This document shows, piece by piece, positions 33,501 to 40,353 of a stretch of 64,000 nt of DNA. Within the stretch, counting starts at the first letter, position 1; each line of letters starts with the position of its first letter. The position numbers were made by a program, and so were the translations under genes. Source of the stretch: Streptomyces sp. 150FB (GTDB lineage: Bacteria > Actinomycetota > Actinomycetes > Streptomycetales > Streptomycetaceae); NCBI RefSeq assembly GCF_000818195.1, contig NZ_JTHL01000001.1:3278396-3342395 (forward strand), in the 5' to 3' direction. Below the pieces are notes generated by a model that was not told the origin of the DNA, made no database searches, and saw only the letters and a program-made list of their open reading frames with translations.

Positions 33501-35345
33501 GAGTGCCGGGTCAACGAGTGCCGGGTCAACGAGTGGGAGAGCGCCGGTGGGGTCCATCCGGGGTGCGGTCTCCGGGGTGGCGACCAGGACGGCGGGGCGT
33601 GAGTCCTCGACCATGTAGGCCACGCGGTCGGCGGGGTACGAGGGGTCGACCGGCAGGTAGGCGGCCCCCGTACGCATCGCGGCGAGCATCGCGACGACCA
33701 GGTCGGTGGAGCGGGGCAGCCCGACGGCCACCCGTTCGCCGGGCCCGGCGCCCCGGTCGGCGAGCACGGAGGCGAGCGCGGTGACCCGCTCGTCGAGCCG
33801 GGCGAACGTCAGCCGGTCGGCGCCGGAGACCACGGCGGTGGCGTGGGGCGTACGGCGGGCCTGGCGGCTGAGCTGTTCGGGAAGGGTGAGCGCCCGGTCG
33901 GCCTCGTCGCCGCGCGGCGCGCTTCCCGCGCCGAGCCCGATGATCCGGCGCTGTTCGTCGTCGCCGACGATCCGCAGCGAGCCGATGAGTTGGTCGGGGT
34001 CGGCGGCGAACGCCTCGATCAGGCGGCAGAGATGCTCGTGGTGCCGCACCAGCTCGGGCCGGGTGTGGCGGGCCGGGTTGCCAAGGAGGTCGACGCGCAG
34101 CCCGCCGTCGGCGTACGAGGCGTGAACGGCCACGGCCAGGTCCTCGACGGGACCGACCGACAGGTTGTGCAGCGTCGCCGTGTGCGCGCCGAAGCTGAGC
34201 CGGTCGTCGAAGGCGAGCACATTGACGGAGGGCCCGGCCAGCGGCTCCCCCACTTCGGCGATCCCGAGGTCGCGGCGCAGGTCCTCCGACGGGTAACGCT
34301 GGTGCCGCAGCACCTTCCTGGCCTGCGCCGAGGCGCGTTTGGCCACATCGGCGACCCGGTCGGAGGGCGAGATCTCCAGCCGCATCGGCAGGACGTTGGA
34401 GAGCATGGCGGGCGTGGCGCGCGCCACCGGCGTACGCCGTCCGGTGACGGGGAGCCCGAGCAGGACTTCACCGAGGCCGGTGGCGCGGTGCAGATAGACG
34501 CCCATGGCGGCCATGAAGAACGTGGGCCACGCCACCCCGGCCCGTTTGGCGGACGCGCGGAGCCGCTCCGTATCGGCCGGGGTGAACTCCCGCCGTACGG
34601 AGTGGAATCCGCGCCCGGTCCGGCCCGGGCCCGCCGGGCCCTCGGTGTCGCCGGCCGGGGTCGGGATCGGGGTCGGCGTCAGGCCGGTGGGGGCGGGGGC
34701 GCCGGCCAGATAGTCCGTCCAGAACGCGCGGTCGGCGGTGTGCTGGGCGGACGCCTGATAGGCCGCGTCCTCCTCGATGACCGGTCCGAGGGGGCCGAAC
34801 GGGAGGTCACGCGGTGCCGTGGGACCGGCGGGGGGCGGCAGCACGGACTCGGTGTAGATCTCGGCGATCCGGGCGAGGGCGAGCGCGGCGCCGTATCCGT
34901 CGAGCGCGAGGTGGTGCACCTGCTGGTGGAAGAGGTGACGGTCCTCCGCGAGGCGGTACAGGGTCAGTTGGACCAGCGGCCCCGCGCTGACGTCGGCGGG
35001 CCGGGCGAGGTGGCGCTCCATACGGCGTACGGCCTCGCCGTACGGGTCCTCATGGCCGGAGAGATCGATCAGCGGCACACCGATCTCGGTGTCGGCGCGC
35101 ACATGCTGCACGGGTATCCCGTCGCGCTCCCCGAACGTGACGCGCAGCGCTTCCATCTCCGTCGCGGTCCGCCGTACGGCTTCGGTGAGTTGGGCGGGGT
35201 CCAGCCTGCCGTGGATGTCGGCGAATTCGGCGATGTTGTAGGAAGGGTTCCCGGGATCGATCAATTGGGCGAACCACAGGCCCCGTTGCGCCGCCGTCAG
35301 CGGAAGAACCCGGAGCGGCGCCGGGCCGTGCGCGGTCCCGGTCAC
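24570..35345 (-). CDS. trimodular non-ribosomal peptide synthetase with thioesterase
   Basis: 3591 residues, order C-A-T, C-A-T, C-A-T, TE. Condensation cores HHLALDG (about 147), HHIAVDG (1248), HHIAADG (2332); carrier serines in LLGGHSLLATQL (1043), ELGGHSLLATRL (2148), ALGGHSLLATRL (3275); TE with GWSFGGN (3405) and a late His (ACAHAQMM, about 3555). No epimerase. Aligning to GrsA gives pocket residues DADEAGFVDK, DADEAGLVDK and DADELGLVDK: three similar pockets with Asp239, Glu278 and Asp331, which resembles cationic (Orn/Dab/Arg-like) pockets. The N-terminal C domain with no upstream module suggests N-acylation. GTG 35345 has a weak ribosome site. Expected product: acylated tripeptide, linear or cyclised. 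Confidence 0.95.
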   Translation of the reverse strand: MTGTAHGPAPLRVLPLTAAQRGLWFAQLIDPGNPSYNIAEFADIHGRLDPAQLTEAVRRTATEMEALRVTFGERDGIPVQHVRADTEIGVPLIDLSGHEDPYGEAVRRMERHLARPADVSAGPLVQLTLYRLAEDRHLFHQQVHHLALDGYGAALALARIAEIYTESVLPPPAGPTAPRDLPFGPLGPVIEEDAAYQASAQHTADRAFWTDYLAGAPAPTGLTPTPIPTPAGDTEGPAGPGRTGRGFHSVRREFTPADTERLRASAKRAGVAWPTFFMAAMGVYLHRATGLGEVLLGLPVTGRRTPVARATPAMLSNVLPMRLEISPSDRVADVAKRASAQARKVLRHQRYPSEDLRRDLGIAEVGEPLAGPSVNVLAFDDRLSFGAHTATLHNLSVGPVEDLAVAVHASYADGGLRVDLLGNPARHTRPELVRHHEHLCRLIEAFAADPDQLIGSLRIVGDDEQRRIIGLGAGSAPRGDEADRALTLPEQLSRQARRTPHATAVVSGADRLTFARLDERVTALASVLADRGAGPGERVAVGLPRSTDLVVAMLAAMRTGAAYLPVDPSYPADRVAYMVEDSRPAVLVATPETAPRMDPTGALPLVDPALVDPALVDPALVDPAAVRSGPGTGPRTRPRTQLPAHPGPRDAAYVIYTSGSTGVPKGVVVEHRSLSNLLDHHRQEAYALAERSLGRGLKVALTAATSFDASWDPVLWMVAGHELHIVGDDTRRDPEALVEYLVDWRIDAIETTPTYLRQMLAAGLLDSPAHRPRVIALGGEAVDDALWHELAAHPDLLVFNFYGPTEATVDAVTTRVTGSAPSIGRPVSGAHAYVLDPALHPMPQGGAGELYLSGEGVARGYAGQPGLTAERFLPDPFGLPGTRMYRTGDLARWSEEGALEFLGRGDRQIKVRGYRVETAEIEAVLRSLPGIAGAAVVLTPGPDGTPRLAAYLVSATDTDPAAVRDALAAALPEHMVPTAYATVESLPLTPNGKLDTGQLPEARPVSASGGEPRTAEEELMCSVFAACLGVPRVGRDDNFFLLGGHSLLATQLVSRIRGAFGAEITIRSLFASPTPAGLVPLLAAASPARPRVDAVVPRPERIPLSSGQRGLWLLETMGEAGTAYHLPIALRLSGPLDRDALGAALSDLVGRHEILRTVIAEDEEGAHQRVLPPETAMVPLVVRAATGGRPVRPDTAPFALDRDLPLRAELFPAHDQDHTDHAAQADPGEYADHAEHVLVLTLHHIAVDGWSLAPLMRDLSHAYAARTRHGAAPAWEPLPVQYADYALWQRALLGDPSHPDSLSGRQLAHWAGALDGLPPEVTFPADHPRPARHSGRGDTVPLRIGAPAHRALAKLAGRTGASGFMVLHAALAALMARLGAGDDIAIGTPVAGRGDESLADVVGYFVNTLVLRADTAGAPGFRELVERVRDADLAAYAHQELPFEQVVEELAPSRSLSRHPLFQVMLSLNNTPAPHGAFTGLTVRHDPTVGRSGAKFDLTWDLTEHHDGAGAPTGISGELEFSQDLFDRATAERFTEHFGRLLTALLADPEQPFTDADFLTTDQRRGALDELPSVLPTKALPAASGPTPGRPDWTIVDVLTTRAIVTPGRTAVVAPDGRLTFGDLLERAERLAAVLAGSGVRRGDRVAVALPRTSLHVVAILGVLRAGAVYVPLDPSHPRARNELILDSAAPRLVLTTAGAKESLPPLGGELTLDELTLQESPPAESTPDELPDPPHAHEAAYVLYTSGSTGRPKGVVVEHRALANLYSSHSEKMMAPAEAGNNGLPLRVALTAATTFDASWDPLLWMVGGHELHLVDNETRRDPEALTAFLHRHAVDVVETTPSFLDQLRACGLLAPGRPRPRVLALGGEPLNETLWKELGALSDIAVWNLYGPTEVTVDSVMGRVTPGTRPHLGRAVSATRARVLDARLLPAAPGATGELYLSGAGLARGYENRTSATAARFLPDPYGTPGTRMYRTGDLVRRREGRLEYVGRADGQIKVRGFRVETGEVEAALTGHPDVVQAAVAVRPDTEGAGKLVAWVVACDGQVLSVPSVRAFAADRLPGYMVPSTVVPVARIPLTVHGKVDFDSLPLSADPAPGGGTRDSAGDPPRSAREEILCALFAESLGHERVARTGDFFELGGHSLLATRLVGRIRAAFGVELPVRTLFESTTPAALAERLDEAAAGRPALRRTTRPARPPLSAAQQRLWFLHRMDPDDAAYHIPIAVELTGDLDQYALHSALADVVARHESLRTLIQESGDEPFQAVLDPGDARPELPVSRVEESDLAQVLRTAATVTFDLARQLPLRAELFQLASDRHVLLVTVHHIAADGWSMGPLAQDLAGAYTARSAGRAPNWSPLPVQYADYAQWQAGLLGPEDSADSLAARQLAYWRAQMAGAPEETPLPADRPRPAVSTGRGGTVALHLPAETAAALGRLARESATSTFMVLHTALVALLHRTGSGDDITLGTPVAGRTDEALDGLVGFFVNTLALRVDTTGDPAFRDLLARVRETDLAAYAHQELPFERLVEALQPARSLSRHPLFQVMLTLNNTRGPRLDLPGLHARLDGVDTGGAKFDLSFSFTEHAEAHHANRPHHAQGIDGTLEFSQDLFDTATAHRIVDWFGRLITRAVTEPGTPLSRLPLLGPDDEARILELGDGGQTAGGQSAVGHATVLDRFAETVAGARSGDIAVTAPDGPYVRRLSFAELDLRSDHIAALLAASGTRPGETVAVLLPRSTDSIAAILGVLKAGAVYAPLDESLPDARIAAILADARPRVVITARATATRIPGDRPTLVLDGSDATAPPEIPGVIPLSASPQARRPGAADAAYLLHTSGSTGRPKGVLVGHRSLARLLDHHRRALFAPAVRDTGRRRLTVALTAALSFDASLDPFLWMIDGHHLHLVDDLTRRDPEALVERVREQRVDVVETTPTHAAQLLDAGLLDAGLLDAGPPDPETSGVTSGPGTPHRPAVLLLGGEAVPAALWTALRAVPAVRCWNLYGPTEATVDTLEASLDATDRPVLGAPVTGTRAYVLDAALRPVPLGVTGDLYLAGDSLALGYHGRPGETADSFLPDPYGPPGQRMYRTGDRARRASDGALEFAGRSDGQVKVRGFRVELDEIAAVLETHPAVGRAAVVAHDPDGTGTRLTAYVVPAPGHTGGRTDPGRTDPGHTAPGPDDLASLRDHAARQLPAYMVPSGIRALDRIPLTPSGKLDRAALPDPGQDPDLTPRSGTARPGGRAPRNPREDVLCTLFADVLGVAQIRIDDDFFALGGHSLLATRLIGRIRAALGVDVSIRALFEAPTVAALAERLLDGADDNALSTLLPLRTSGDKPPLFCVHPAGGLAWSYAGLLPHLDNDQPMYGLQTPNLDGSAPFPDSIEAMAAIYVAELRTVQPHGPYHLFGWSFGGNVVQEVAVQLQEAGESVALLTILDAFPVAPLDDLDSADRDTVFRALLSNRGVAGGILDGEAPVDATTARDEFRRNGSPLGSLEPATIDAMVDNFAGQARLMRAYTPRTFQGPALFFTAAEGRPADTFTPAMWSPYITGHIENHEVACAHAQMMQPPARALIGATVAAALRAIHHTTAQGDPS
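26492..26536. repeat. 15-bp in-frame repeat in A3
   Basis: Three units near CGGCGTCGAGGAGCC at 26492, 26507 and 26522, encoding DAGLL-type repeats in the third adenylation domain, in a loop between the TTPTH segment and LLLGGEA. Confidence 0.75.
33484..33540. repeat. 15-bp in-frame repeat in A1
   Basis: About 3.5 units of ACGAGTGCCGGGTCA at 33484, 33499, 33514 and 33529, encoding VDPAL repeats in the first adenylation domain, before its YTSGSTG core. The following residues (GPGTGPRTRPRTQ) are also low complexity, so this is a flexible insertion. Confidence 0.8.
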
Positions 35346-35655
35346 GCCACATCACCCCGGGGGCCCTGTTCCAGCCGTCGCGTTCGCGAACCGCACCGTA
35401 CGCCGCCGAAATCCACGGATACCGCCTCCGATAACGACTCGGCCCCAAATAGGCCGCTCTGGGAAGCCATTCGAAGTGAGAGCACGCACGGATTGCCCAT
35501 GTGACCCAGCACACAAGCGATGCGCACGCCTTCTTCACACTTCGCAATCGCACGCGGAGCGGCTCGCGCCACATCGCGAGTTGCCACCAATCCGCGAGCC
35601 GGACGGCTCCGAAAGCAGGGCGACACTCCTGTGCCGTACGAGACTTGGAGACGCC
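35346..35655. other. divergent gap upstream of the NRPS
   Basis: 310 bases between the NRPS start and a secreted small protein; both promoters must be here. Composition is lower in GC around 35400-35530. A 42-codon minus-strand frame (ATG 35470) overlaps the NRPS start by GTGA but has no ribosome site and poor codon bias; it holds a TTA codon. No confident promoter found. Confidence 0.35.
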
Positions 35656-35952
35656 TTGAGGATTCCCGTTTCACTGACCCGCTGGGGCGCGGCCACAGCC
35701 ATCGCCGCCGCGCTGCTGGCCTCGGCCGCCACGAGCGCGGGGGCGACCACCCGTACCGCAGCGCCCGCACCCGTTCCCGCGGCGCAACCAGCCTGGTCGA
35801 TAGGCGATTACCACGGTGTCCAGGGAGGAAATCTCTGCCTGCTGTCCCGCTGCACGGTCGGCACGTCGGACAACGCGAGCGGCTCGACGGGCCCCAGCAA
35901 CACCCAGGGCTTCAACCTCTGCCTACTGGCGCTGTGCACCGTACGCCCCTGA
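35656..35952 (+). CDS. small secreted protein with a duplicated NLCLLxxCTV motif
   Basis: 98 residues from TTG 35656, which has TTGGAG five bases upstream. A signal peptide covers about 1-30 (AATAIAAALLASAATSAGA). The mature part of about 68 residues holds two copies of a ten-residue motif: NLCLLSRCTV and NLCLLALCTV, each with two Cys five apart, joined by a Ser/Gly/Asn linker. The pairs could form small disulfide loops or cross-link molecules. I do not recognise the family; it is not a chaplin or rodlin. Position divergent from the NRPS may be chance. Confidence 0.7.
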   Translation: MRIPVSLTRWGAATAIAAALLASAATSAGATTRTAAPAPVPAAQPAWSIGDYHGVQGGNLCLLSRCTVGTSDNASGSTGPSNTQGFNLCLLALCTVRP

Positions 35953-35972
35953 ACCACCGGCCCACCTGACGA

Positions 35973-36015
35973 CGGACCACGCCGGCGGTAGGGCAACGAC
36001 GGCCGGCGTGGTCCG
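35973..36015. terminator. bidirectional terminator
   Basis: CGGACCACGCCGGC (35973-35986) pairs perfectly with GCCGGCGTGGTCCG (36002-36015) around a 15-base loop. It lies between two convergent stops (35952 and 36023). Confidence 0.8.
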
Positions 36016-36022
36016 GCGGGGA

Positions 36023-39000
36023 CTACTGGGGGCGGGTGTCTTCGAGTCGGCGGCGGAAGGGGAGCAGGTGCTGCTCGGCCGAGGGGAAAAGGGTGATCAG
36101 GCTTCCCGTTTCGGAGATCATTTCGTCGATATCTCCACGGCTCGGACCGCTGCTCAGGAAGCCCGACAGGCACTGTTCAGCCTCTTCCCAGCGCGACATC
36201 AGACAATGAGCGAGAAAGAAGGCCTGTTCCTTCTCCGTCTCCTTCTCCGTGTCTGTCCCGGCGAGAGCGGACGTGATCAGCGCGACAGCGCGCGTCAGAT
36301 GATCTTCATAGCCCGGATTCCCCAGAGCACGCAGGACCACTGCCATCTCGTAGTGCGTCCAGGCCACATCAGGGGCCAATTCCAGGGCCCGACTGAGGTC
36401 GACGAGGGACTCGTCGGGGCGGTTCAGGAACCGGTAGGCCTGTCCGCGGCTGCCGATGGCCCAGGCGTACTCCGAGTCGATCTCGATCGCGGAGGAGAAA
36501 TCGGAAAGGGCCTCCTCGTACCGGCCCATGAGACGACAGACATCCCCCCGGCTGGCGAGGGCCCAGGCGTTCCGCGGTTCGATCTCGACCGCGTGGGTGT
36601 AGTCCGTAAGAGCCTCCTCAAGCCGATCCGCCGCCTCATGGTTTCGTCCGCGGCGGACCATGGCCCAGACGTAGGTGGGATCGATCTCGATGGCGCGGTT
36701 GTAGTCCGCGAGAGCCTCCTCGAAACGGCCCACCGCCTGGTAGGCCACTCCACGGCTGGCGAGGGTCCAGGAGTCATCGGCGTCGATCCGGAGGGCGTGG
36801 TCGTAGTCGGCGAGAGCCTCCTCGAAACGGCCCATCGCCCGATAGGCCTCTCCACGGCTGGCGAGGGTCCAGGAGTCATCGGCGTCGATCCGGAGGGAGC
36901 GGTTGTAGTCGGCGAGAGCCTCCTCGAGACGGCCCGCCGCCTGATAGGCCCCTCCACGGCAGGTAAGAGGCCAGGAGTCATGGGGGGAGAGCTGGACGGC
37001 GCGGCTGTAATCGGCGAGCGCCTCGTCGTAACGCTCCATTGCCTCATGGACCCGGCCACGGCTGGCAAGGGGCCAGGCATCATCGGGCGAGAGCTGCACA
37101 GCGCGGCTGTAATCGGCGAGGGCCTCCTCGTTACGGCCCATCACCTCATGGACCCGGCCACGGCCGATCATCGCCCAGACGTATTCGGGACCGATCTGAA
37201 GGGCCCGGCTGTAGTCGGCGAGAGCCTCGTCGTAACGGCCCATCGCCTGATAGGTCTGCCCGCGACTGGCGATGGCCCAGGAGTCGTCGGGGTCGATTTC
37301 GATCCCACGATCGAAATCGGCGAGGGCTTCATCGTGACGACCCATGAGCCGGTAGGTTTCCCCCCGGCCCACGTGTCCTCGTGCCGCTTCCGGAGCCATT
37401 CGGGCGACTGTCGCGTAGTCGGCCAGAGCGGCCTCGTAGTTGCCCACGAACCGGTGGTCGCGGGCGCGGACGGTGTAGGCCAAGGCTCGGGCGGCGGTGC
37501 CGAGTTCGGGTGCGGTCAGGAGCAGCGCCAGTACGGCGATACTCGCGGCCTCCTCTTCACCGCTCTGCTCTCCCGTGGCTTCCAGGCGCACGCCCCAGGA
37601 GGTGAGGGCAGCCGTGTCGGTATCGCGGCCTGCCTGGCTCAGGACCTGGGCCCAACGGCGCAGGGTGGCCATGTCGTGGTCGGTCGCGTGCACCGCTCGT
37701 AGAAGGGCGTCGGGCAGAGCGGCGCGAGGATCCGCGCACAGGCGGTGGTACGTCTCGTTGAGCCGGTGTTCGCGCCACGTCCCGTCATCCCAGTAGTCGT
37801 CCTCGCGGGTGCCCAGTCCCGCTTCGACGTCCTCCGCCCACTGCTGGAAGGTGTCGGCGAGGCGTGTGTGCTCTCGCTGCCACCGCGCGGGCGACCTGGT
37901 GCGCTGCAAACGCAGCATCGTGCCCCGGACGACGTCGTGGTAACGGCAGCGCCCGGCCTGCTGCGACACGAACGCCAAGGTCCGCAGCCACGCGTAGTCG
38001 TCGGCGGCCTCTTCCGGAACGACGGTGCGGTAGATGTCCTCGTTCAACTGCATGGGGAGCGCGCAGGCTTGCGCCGCCTCGCGGCGATGGGAGTCCGGCA
38101 CCCATTTGAGGAAACGCTCGACCGCGGTCTCGGAGGGGTCCTCGATGCCCTCGCCGGTGCCCGGCTCGCTCCGGGCGAGCATGTCCACCAGAAGCGGGAG
38201 CCGCCCGGACAGGCGCAGGATCTCCTCGACCCGCTGCCCGTCGGTGACGCCGTGGGAAGCGAGCAGCGTACGAGCCTCCTCCTCGGTGAACACGTCCAGA
38301 CCCACCGTGGTGACCTGACCCGACCAGTCGCCCCAAACGCGGGCGTTGAGACGTAGCTGACCCGACAGCACGATCTGCACGTTGACCGGGAGACTCCCGT
38401 GATCCTCGGTGAAGATGATGCTCTGGAGCCACGCGTCGAGCACCGGCCCTGTCCGCTCGTACACGTCGAAGAACAGCACCACCCGCTCGCACCGCGCCGC
38501 CACCTCGGCGAGGTCGTCGAGGAACACCGGTGTCAGATACGCCACCGGATTCATCACCAGTTGTACGTCGTCGGGGCTGCCCAGCCGCATGTTCAGCATG
38601 GCCCGCACCATCCGGTCCGTACCCAGCGCGGCCTGCTGCGGATTGACCGCCTGGACGAACGGCCCCACACCGGGCACCATCGCCAGCCCGGCCAGCCCGA
38701 CCTGCGTCACCACGGTGCTGGCGGGCGATGCCGAAGGGGGCTCCGCCGTACCCGGCTCGCCTGGGGCCGACTGCTGTGCGGGGACCGTGCTTTCGGCCTG
38801 ATGGCGGCGCTGGCGGTAGGTCGACAACTGCTTGTCGAACTTCTTCAGCGGATGCCCCTGCCGGCCGAGCCGAGCACTCACCGTCTCCATCGCCTCAAGC
38901 GCGTCATGCACTTCGTCGTCCAGGAACGCCGTCACCACCGAGGCCTGCTCGCGCGCCGTGGCCTCCCACTGCCGCACGAGCGTCGACTTCCCGACCCCGC

Positions 39001-39160
39001 CGTTGCCGTGCACATGGAACAGGAAGGGGAAATCGACATCTTCCGGGTCGCGCGCGAACGTCTCCCGGAACAGGGCCAGTTCACCGCGCCGGCCCACCAA
39101 CCCCGTACGGCCGCCCCGCCGGTTGATCTCCTGCCGGGACGGCCTCCGCACAGCAGCCAC
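36023..39160 (-). CDS. NTPase (STAND-like) with C-terminal TPR array
   Basis: 1045 residues. The N-terminus has a region typical of signalling NTPases (TGLVGRRGELALFRETF), Walker A GNGGVGKST (about 52-60) and Walker B VVLFFDVYE (about 227-235). A linker at 120-150 is Pro/Ser/Ala-rich. After a helical middle region, about 11-12 TPR repeats of 34 residues fill 580-960 (for example GRYDEALADYSRALQIGPEY), very alike at DNA level. The layout resembles STAND ATPases that oligomerise on sensing a partner through the repeats. No effector domain is recognised, so regulation, scaffolding or defence are all possible. GTG 39160 has a G-rich leader. Confidence 0.82.
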   Translation of the reverse strand: MAAVRRPSRQEINRRGGRTGLVGRRGELALFRETFARDPEDVDFPFLFHVHGNGGVGKSTLVRQWEATAREQASVVTAFLDDEVHDALEAMETVSARLGRQGHPLKKFDKQLSTYRQRRHQAESTVPAQQSAPGEPGTAEPPSASPASTVVTQVGLAGLAMVPGVGPFVQAVNPQQAALGTDRMVRAMLNMRLGSPDDVQLVMNPVAYLTPVFLDDLAEVAARCERVVLFFDVYERTGPVLDAWLQSIIFTEDHGSLPVNVQIVLSGQLRLNARVWGDWSGQVTTVGLDVFTEEEARTLLASHGVTDGQRVEEILRLSGRLPLLVDMLARSEPGTGEGIEDPSETAVERFLKWVPDSHRREAAQACALPMQLNEDIYRTVVPEEAADDYAWLRTLAFVSQQAGRCRYHDVVRGTMLRLQRTRSPARWQREHTRLADTFQQWAEDVEAGLGTREDDYWDDGTWREHRLNETYHRLCADPRAALPDALLRAVHATDHDMATLRRWAQVLSQAGRDTDTAALTSWGVRLEATGEQSGEEEAASIAVLALLLTAPELGTAARALAYTVRARDHRFVGNYEAALADYATVARMAPEAARGHVGRGETYRLMGRHDEALADFDRGIEIDPDDSWAIASRGQTYQAMGRYDEALADYSRALQIGPEYVWAMIGRGRVHEVMGRNEEALADYSRAVQLSPDDAWPLASRGRVHEAMERYDEALADYSRAVQLSPHDSWPLTCRGGAYQAAGRLEEALADYNRSLRIDADDSWTLASRGEAYRAMGRFEEALADYDHALRIDADDSWTLASRGVAYQAVGRFEEALADYNRAIEIDPTYVWAMVRRGRNHEAADRLEEALTDYTHAVEIEPRNAWALASRGDVCRLMGRYEEALSDFSSAIEIDSEYAWAIGSRGQAYRFLNRPDESLVDLSRALELAPDVAWTHYEMAVVLRALGNPGYEDHLTRAVALITSALAGTDTEKETEKEQAFFLAHCLMSRWEEAEQCLSGFLSSGPSRGDIDEMISETGSLITLFPSAEQHLLPFRRRLEDTRPQ

Positions 39161-39260
39161 AACCCCACCCCCCTGGATACGGATTCATGATGCCCCGTCA
39201 TCGGGGCCAGGGACCCGAGAACGGCGAGGTGGAGTCGGCGGGTCGGCGGGTCGGGTGGTT

Positions 39261-40271
39261 CTACTTCGCGTTCCCGCCCGCGCGCCGGTCCGCCTCCGCC
39301 GCTTTGATCGCGTCGCGGTAGGCGCGGGCTGTGGCGCGCAGGGCGGTTTCCGGGTCTACGCCGGTTTTCTCCGCCCGTACCGCCGTCGCCAGCAGTTCGT
39401 GGCCGATGCCCTCGCCCGGCGGCGGGGCCACATCGAGGCCCGCCGTCCGTACGCGGCTCGCGAGCTTCGACGCGAGGGCCAGGCCCGGCTGGCCGAGGGG
39501 GACGCCGTCCGTCACCGAGTCGCGCTGCTTCTCCTCCGCCTTGGTGCGCAGCCAGTGCGCCTTGACCTCCTCGGCGGTCTCGGCCTTCTCGTCGCCGAAG
39601 ACATGCGGGTGGCGGTGGATGAGCTTGTCGACGATGGTGCCTGCCACGTCGTCGATGGAGAACGGCTCCCGGTCCTCGTCAAGCCCGTCCTGGGCGATCC
39701 GCGCGTGGAAGACGACCTGGAGGAGTACGTCGCCCAGCTCCTCGCGGAGGTCGTCCTCGTCGCCGTCCTCGATCGCCTCGACCAGCTCGTACGCCTCCTC
39801 GATGGCGTACTTGGCGAGACCTTCGTGCGTCTGGACGGACGACCAGGGGCACTCGGCGCGGATGCGGTCCATGACCTGGACGAGGTCGAGGAGGCGGGCG
39901 CCCGGCAGGTCGTACGAGCCCGGGAGCAGCTCCAGGTCCGGCATCTCGACACGGCCCGATCCTGCCAGCCGGGCCAAGCCGTCGGTGAGGGCCGCGTCGG
40001 TGCCGTCGCCGTCGGCGGCGGGGACGACCACGACCGTACGGCCTCCGGCGCACGCCTCGACCAGCTCTTCGGCCGGGGGCGCCGCCTGCTCCACGGTGAT
40101 GCCGGCCTCCCGCAGGTACGGAAGCTGCGGGTGGCCGGGGTCGGCGCACAGGACACGGTCGGCGGCGTGCAGCGTCTGCCAGGCGGGCCACGACAGGAGG
40201 CCGGGGGCGACCCGGTGGCTGGCGGTCAGCAGAACGATACGGCCGGTGGCGGCGGGAGCTTCATCAGTCAC
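39261..40271 (-). CDS. mazG: nucleoside triphosphate pyrophosphohydrolase MazG
   Basis: 336 residues. The MazG core is clear: RAECPWSSVQTHEGLAKYAI then EEAYELVEAIEDGDEDDLREELGDVLLQVVFHARIA, with the metal-binding E-E-x-x-E and E-x-x-D motifs. It hydrolyses NTPs or damaged nucleotides to NMP and pyrophosphate. The first 110 residues resemble a degraded tetrapyrrole-methylase-like domain, as in other Streptomyces MazG. It lies next to a SurA-like lipoprotein gene, a common pairing in the genus. Confidence 0.93.
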   Translation of the reverse strand: MTDEAPAATGRIVLLTASHRVAPGLLSWPAWQTLHAADRVLCADPGHPQLPYLREAGITVEQAAPPAEELVEACAGGRTVVVVPAADGDGTDAALTDGLARLAGSGRVEMPDLELLPGSYDLPGARLLDLVQVMDRIRAECPWSSVQTHEGLAKYAIEEAYELVEAIEDGDEDDLREELGDVLLQVVFHARIAQDGLDEDREPFSIDDVAGTIVDKLIHRHPHVFGDEKAETAEEVKAHWLRTKAEEKQRDSVTDGVPLGQPGLALASKLASRVRTAGLDVAPPPGEGIGHELLATAVRAEKTGVDPETALRATARAYRDAIKAAEADRRAGGNAK

Positions 40272-40353
40272 CCTTCGAACCTACCCGGGGCGCCGAACCG
40301 CTGCCGGGGCGGTCCGGCGGGCGCCGAGATCAGGGGGTCGGGGGCGGGAGGGG

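Noticed and set aside
36430..37400. Regularly spaced repeats of about 102 bases
   Set aside because: They encode 34-residue TPR units, so this is not a CRISPR array.
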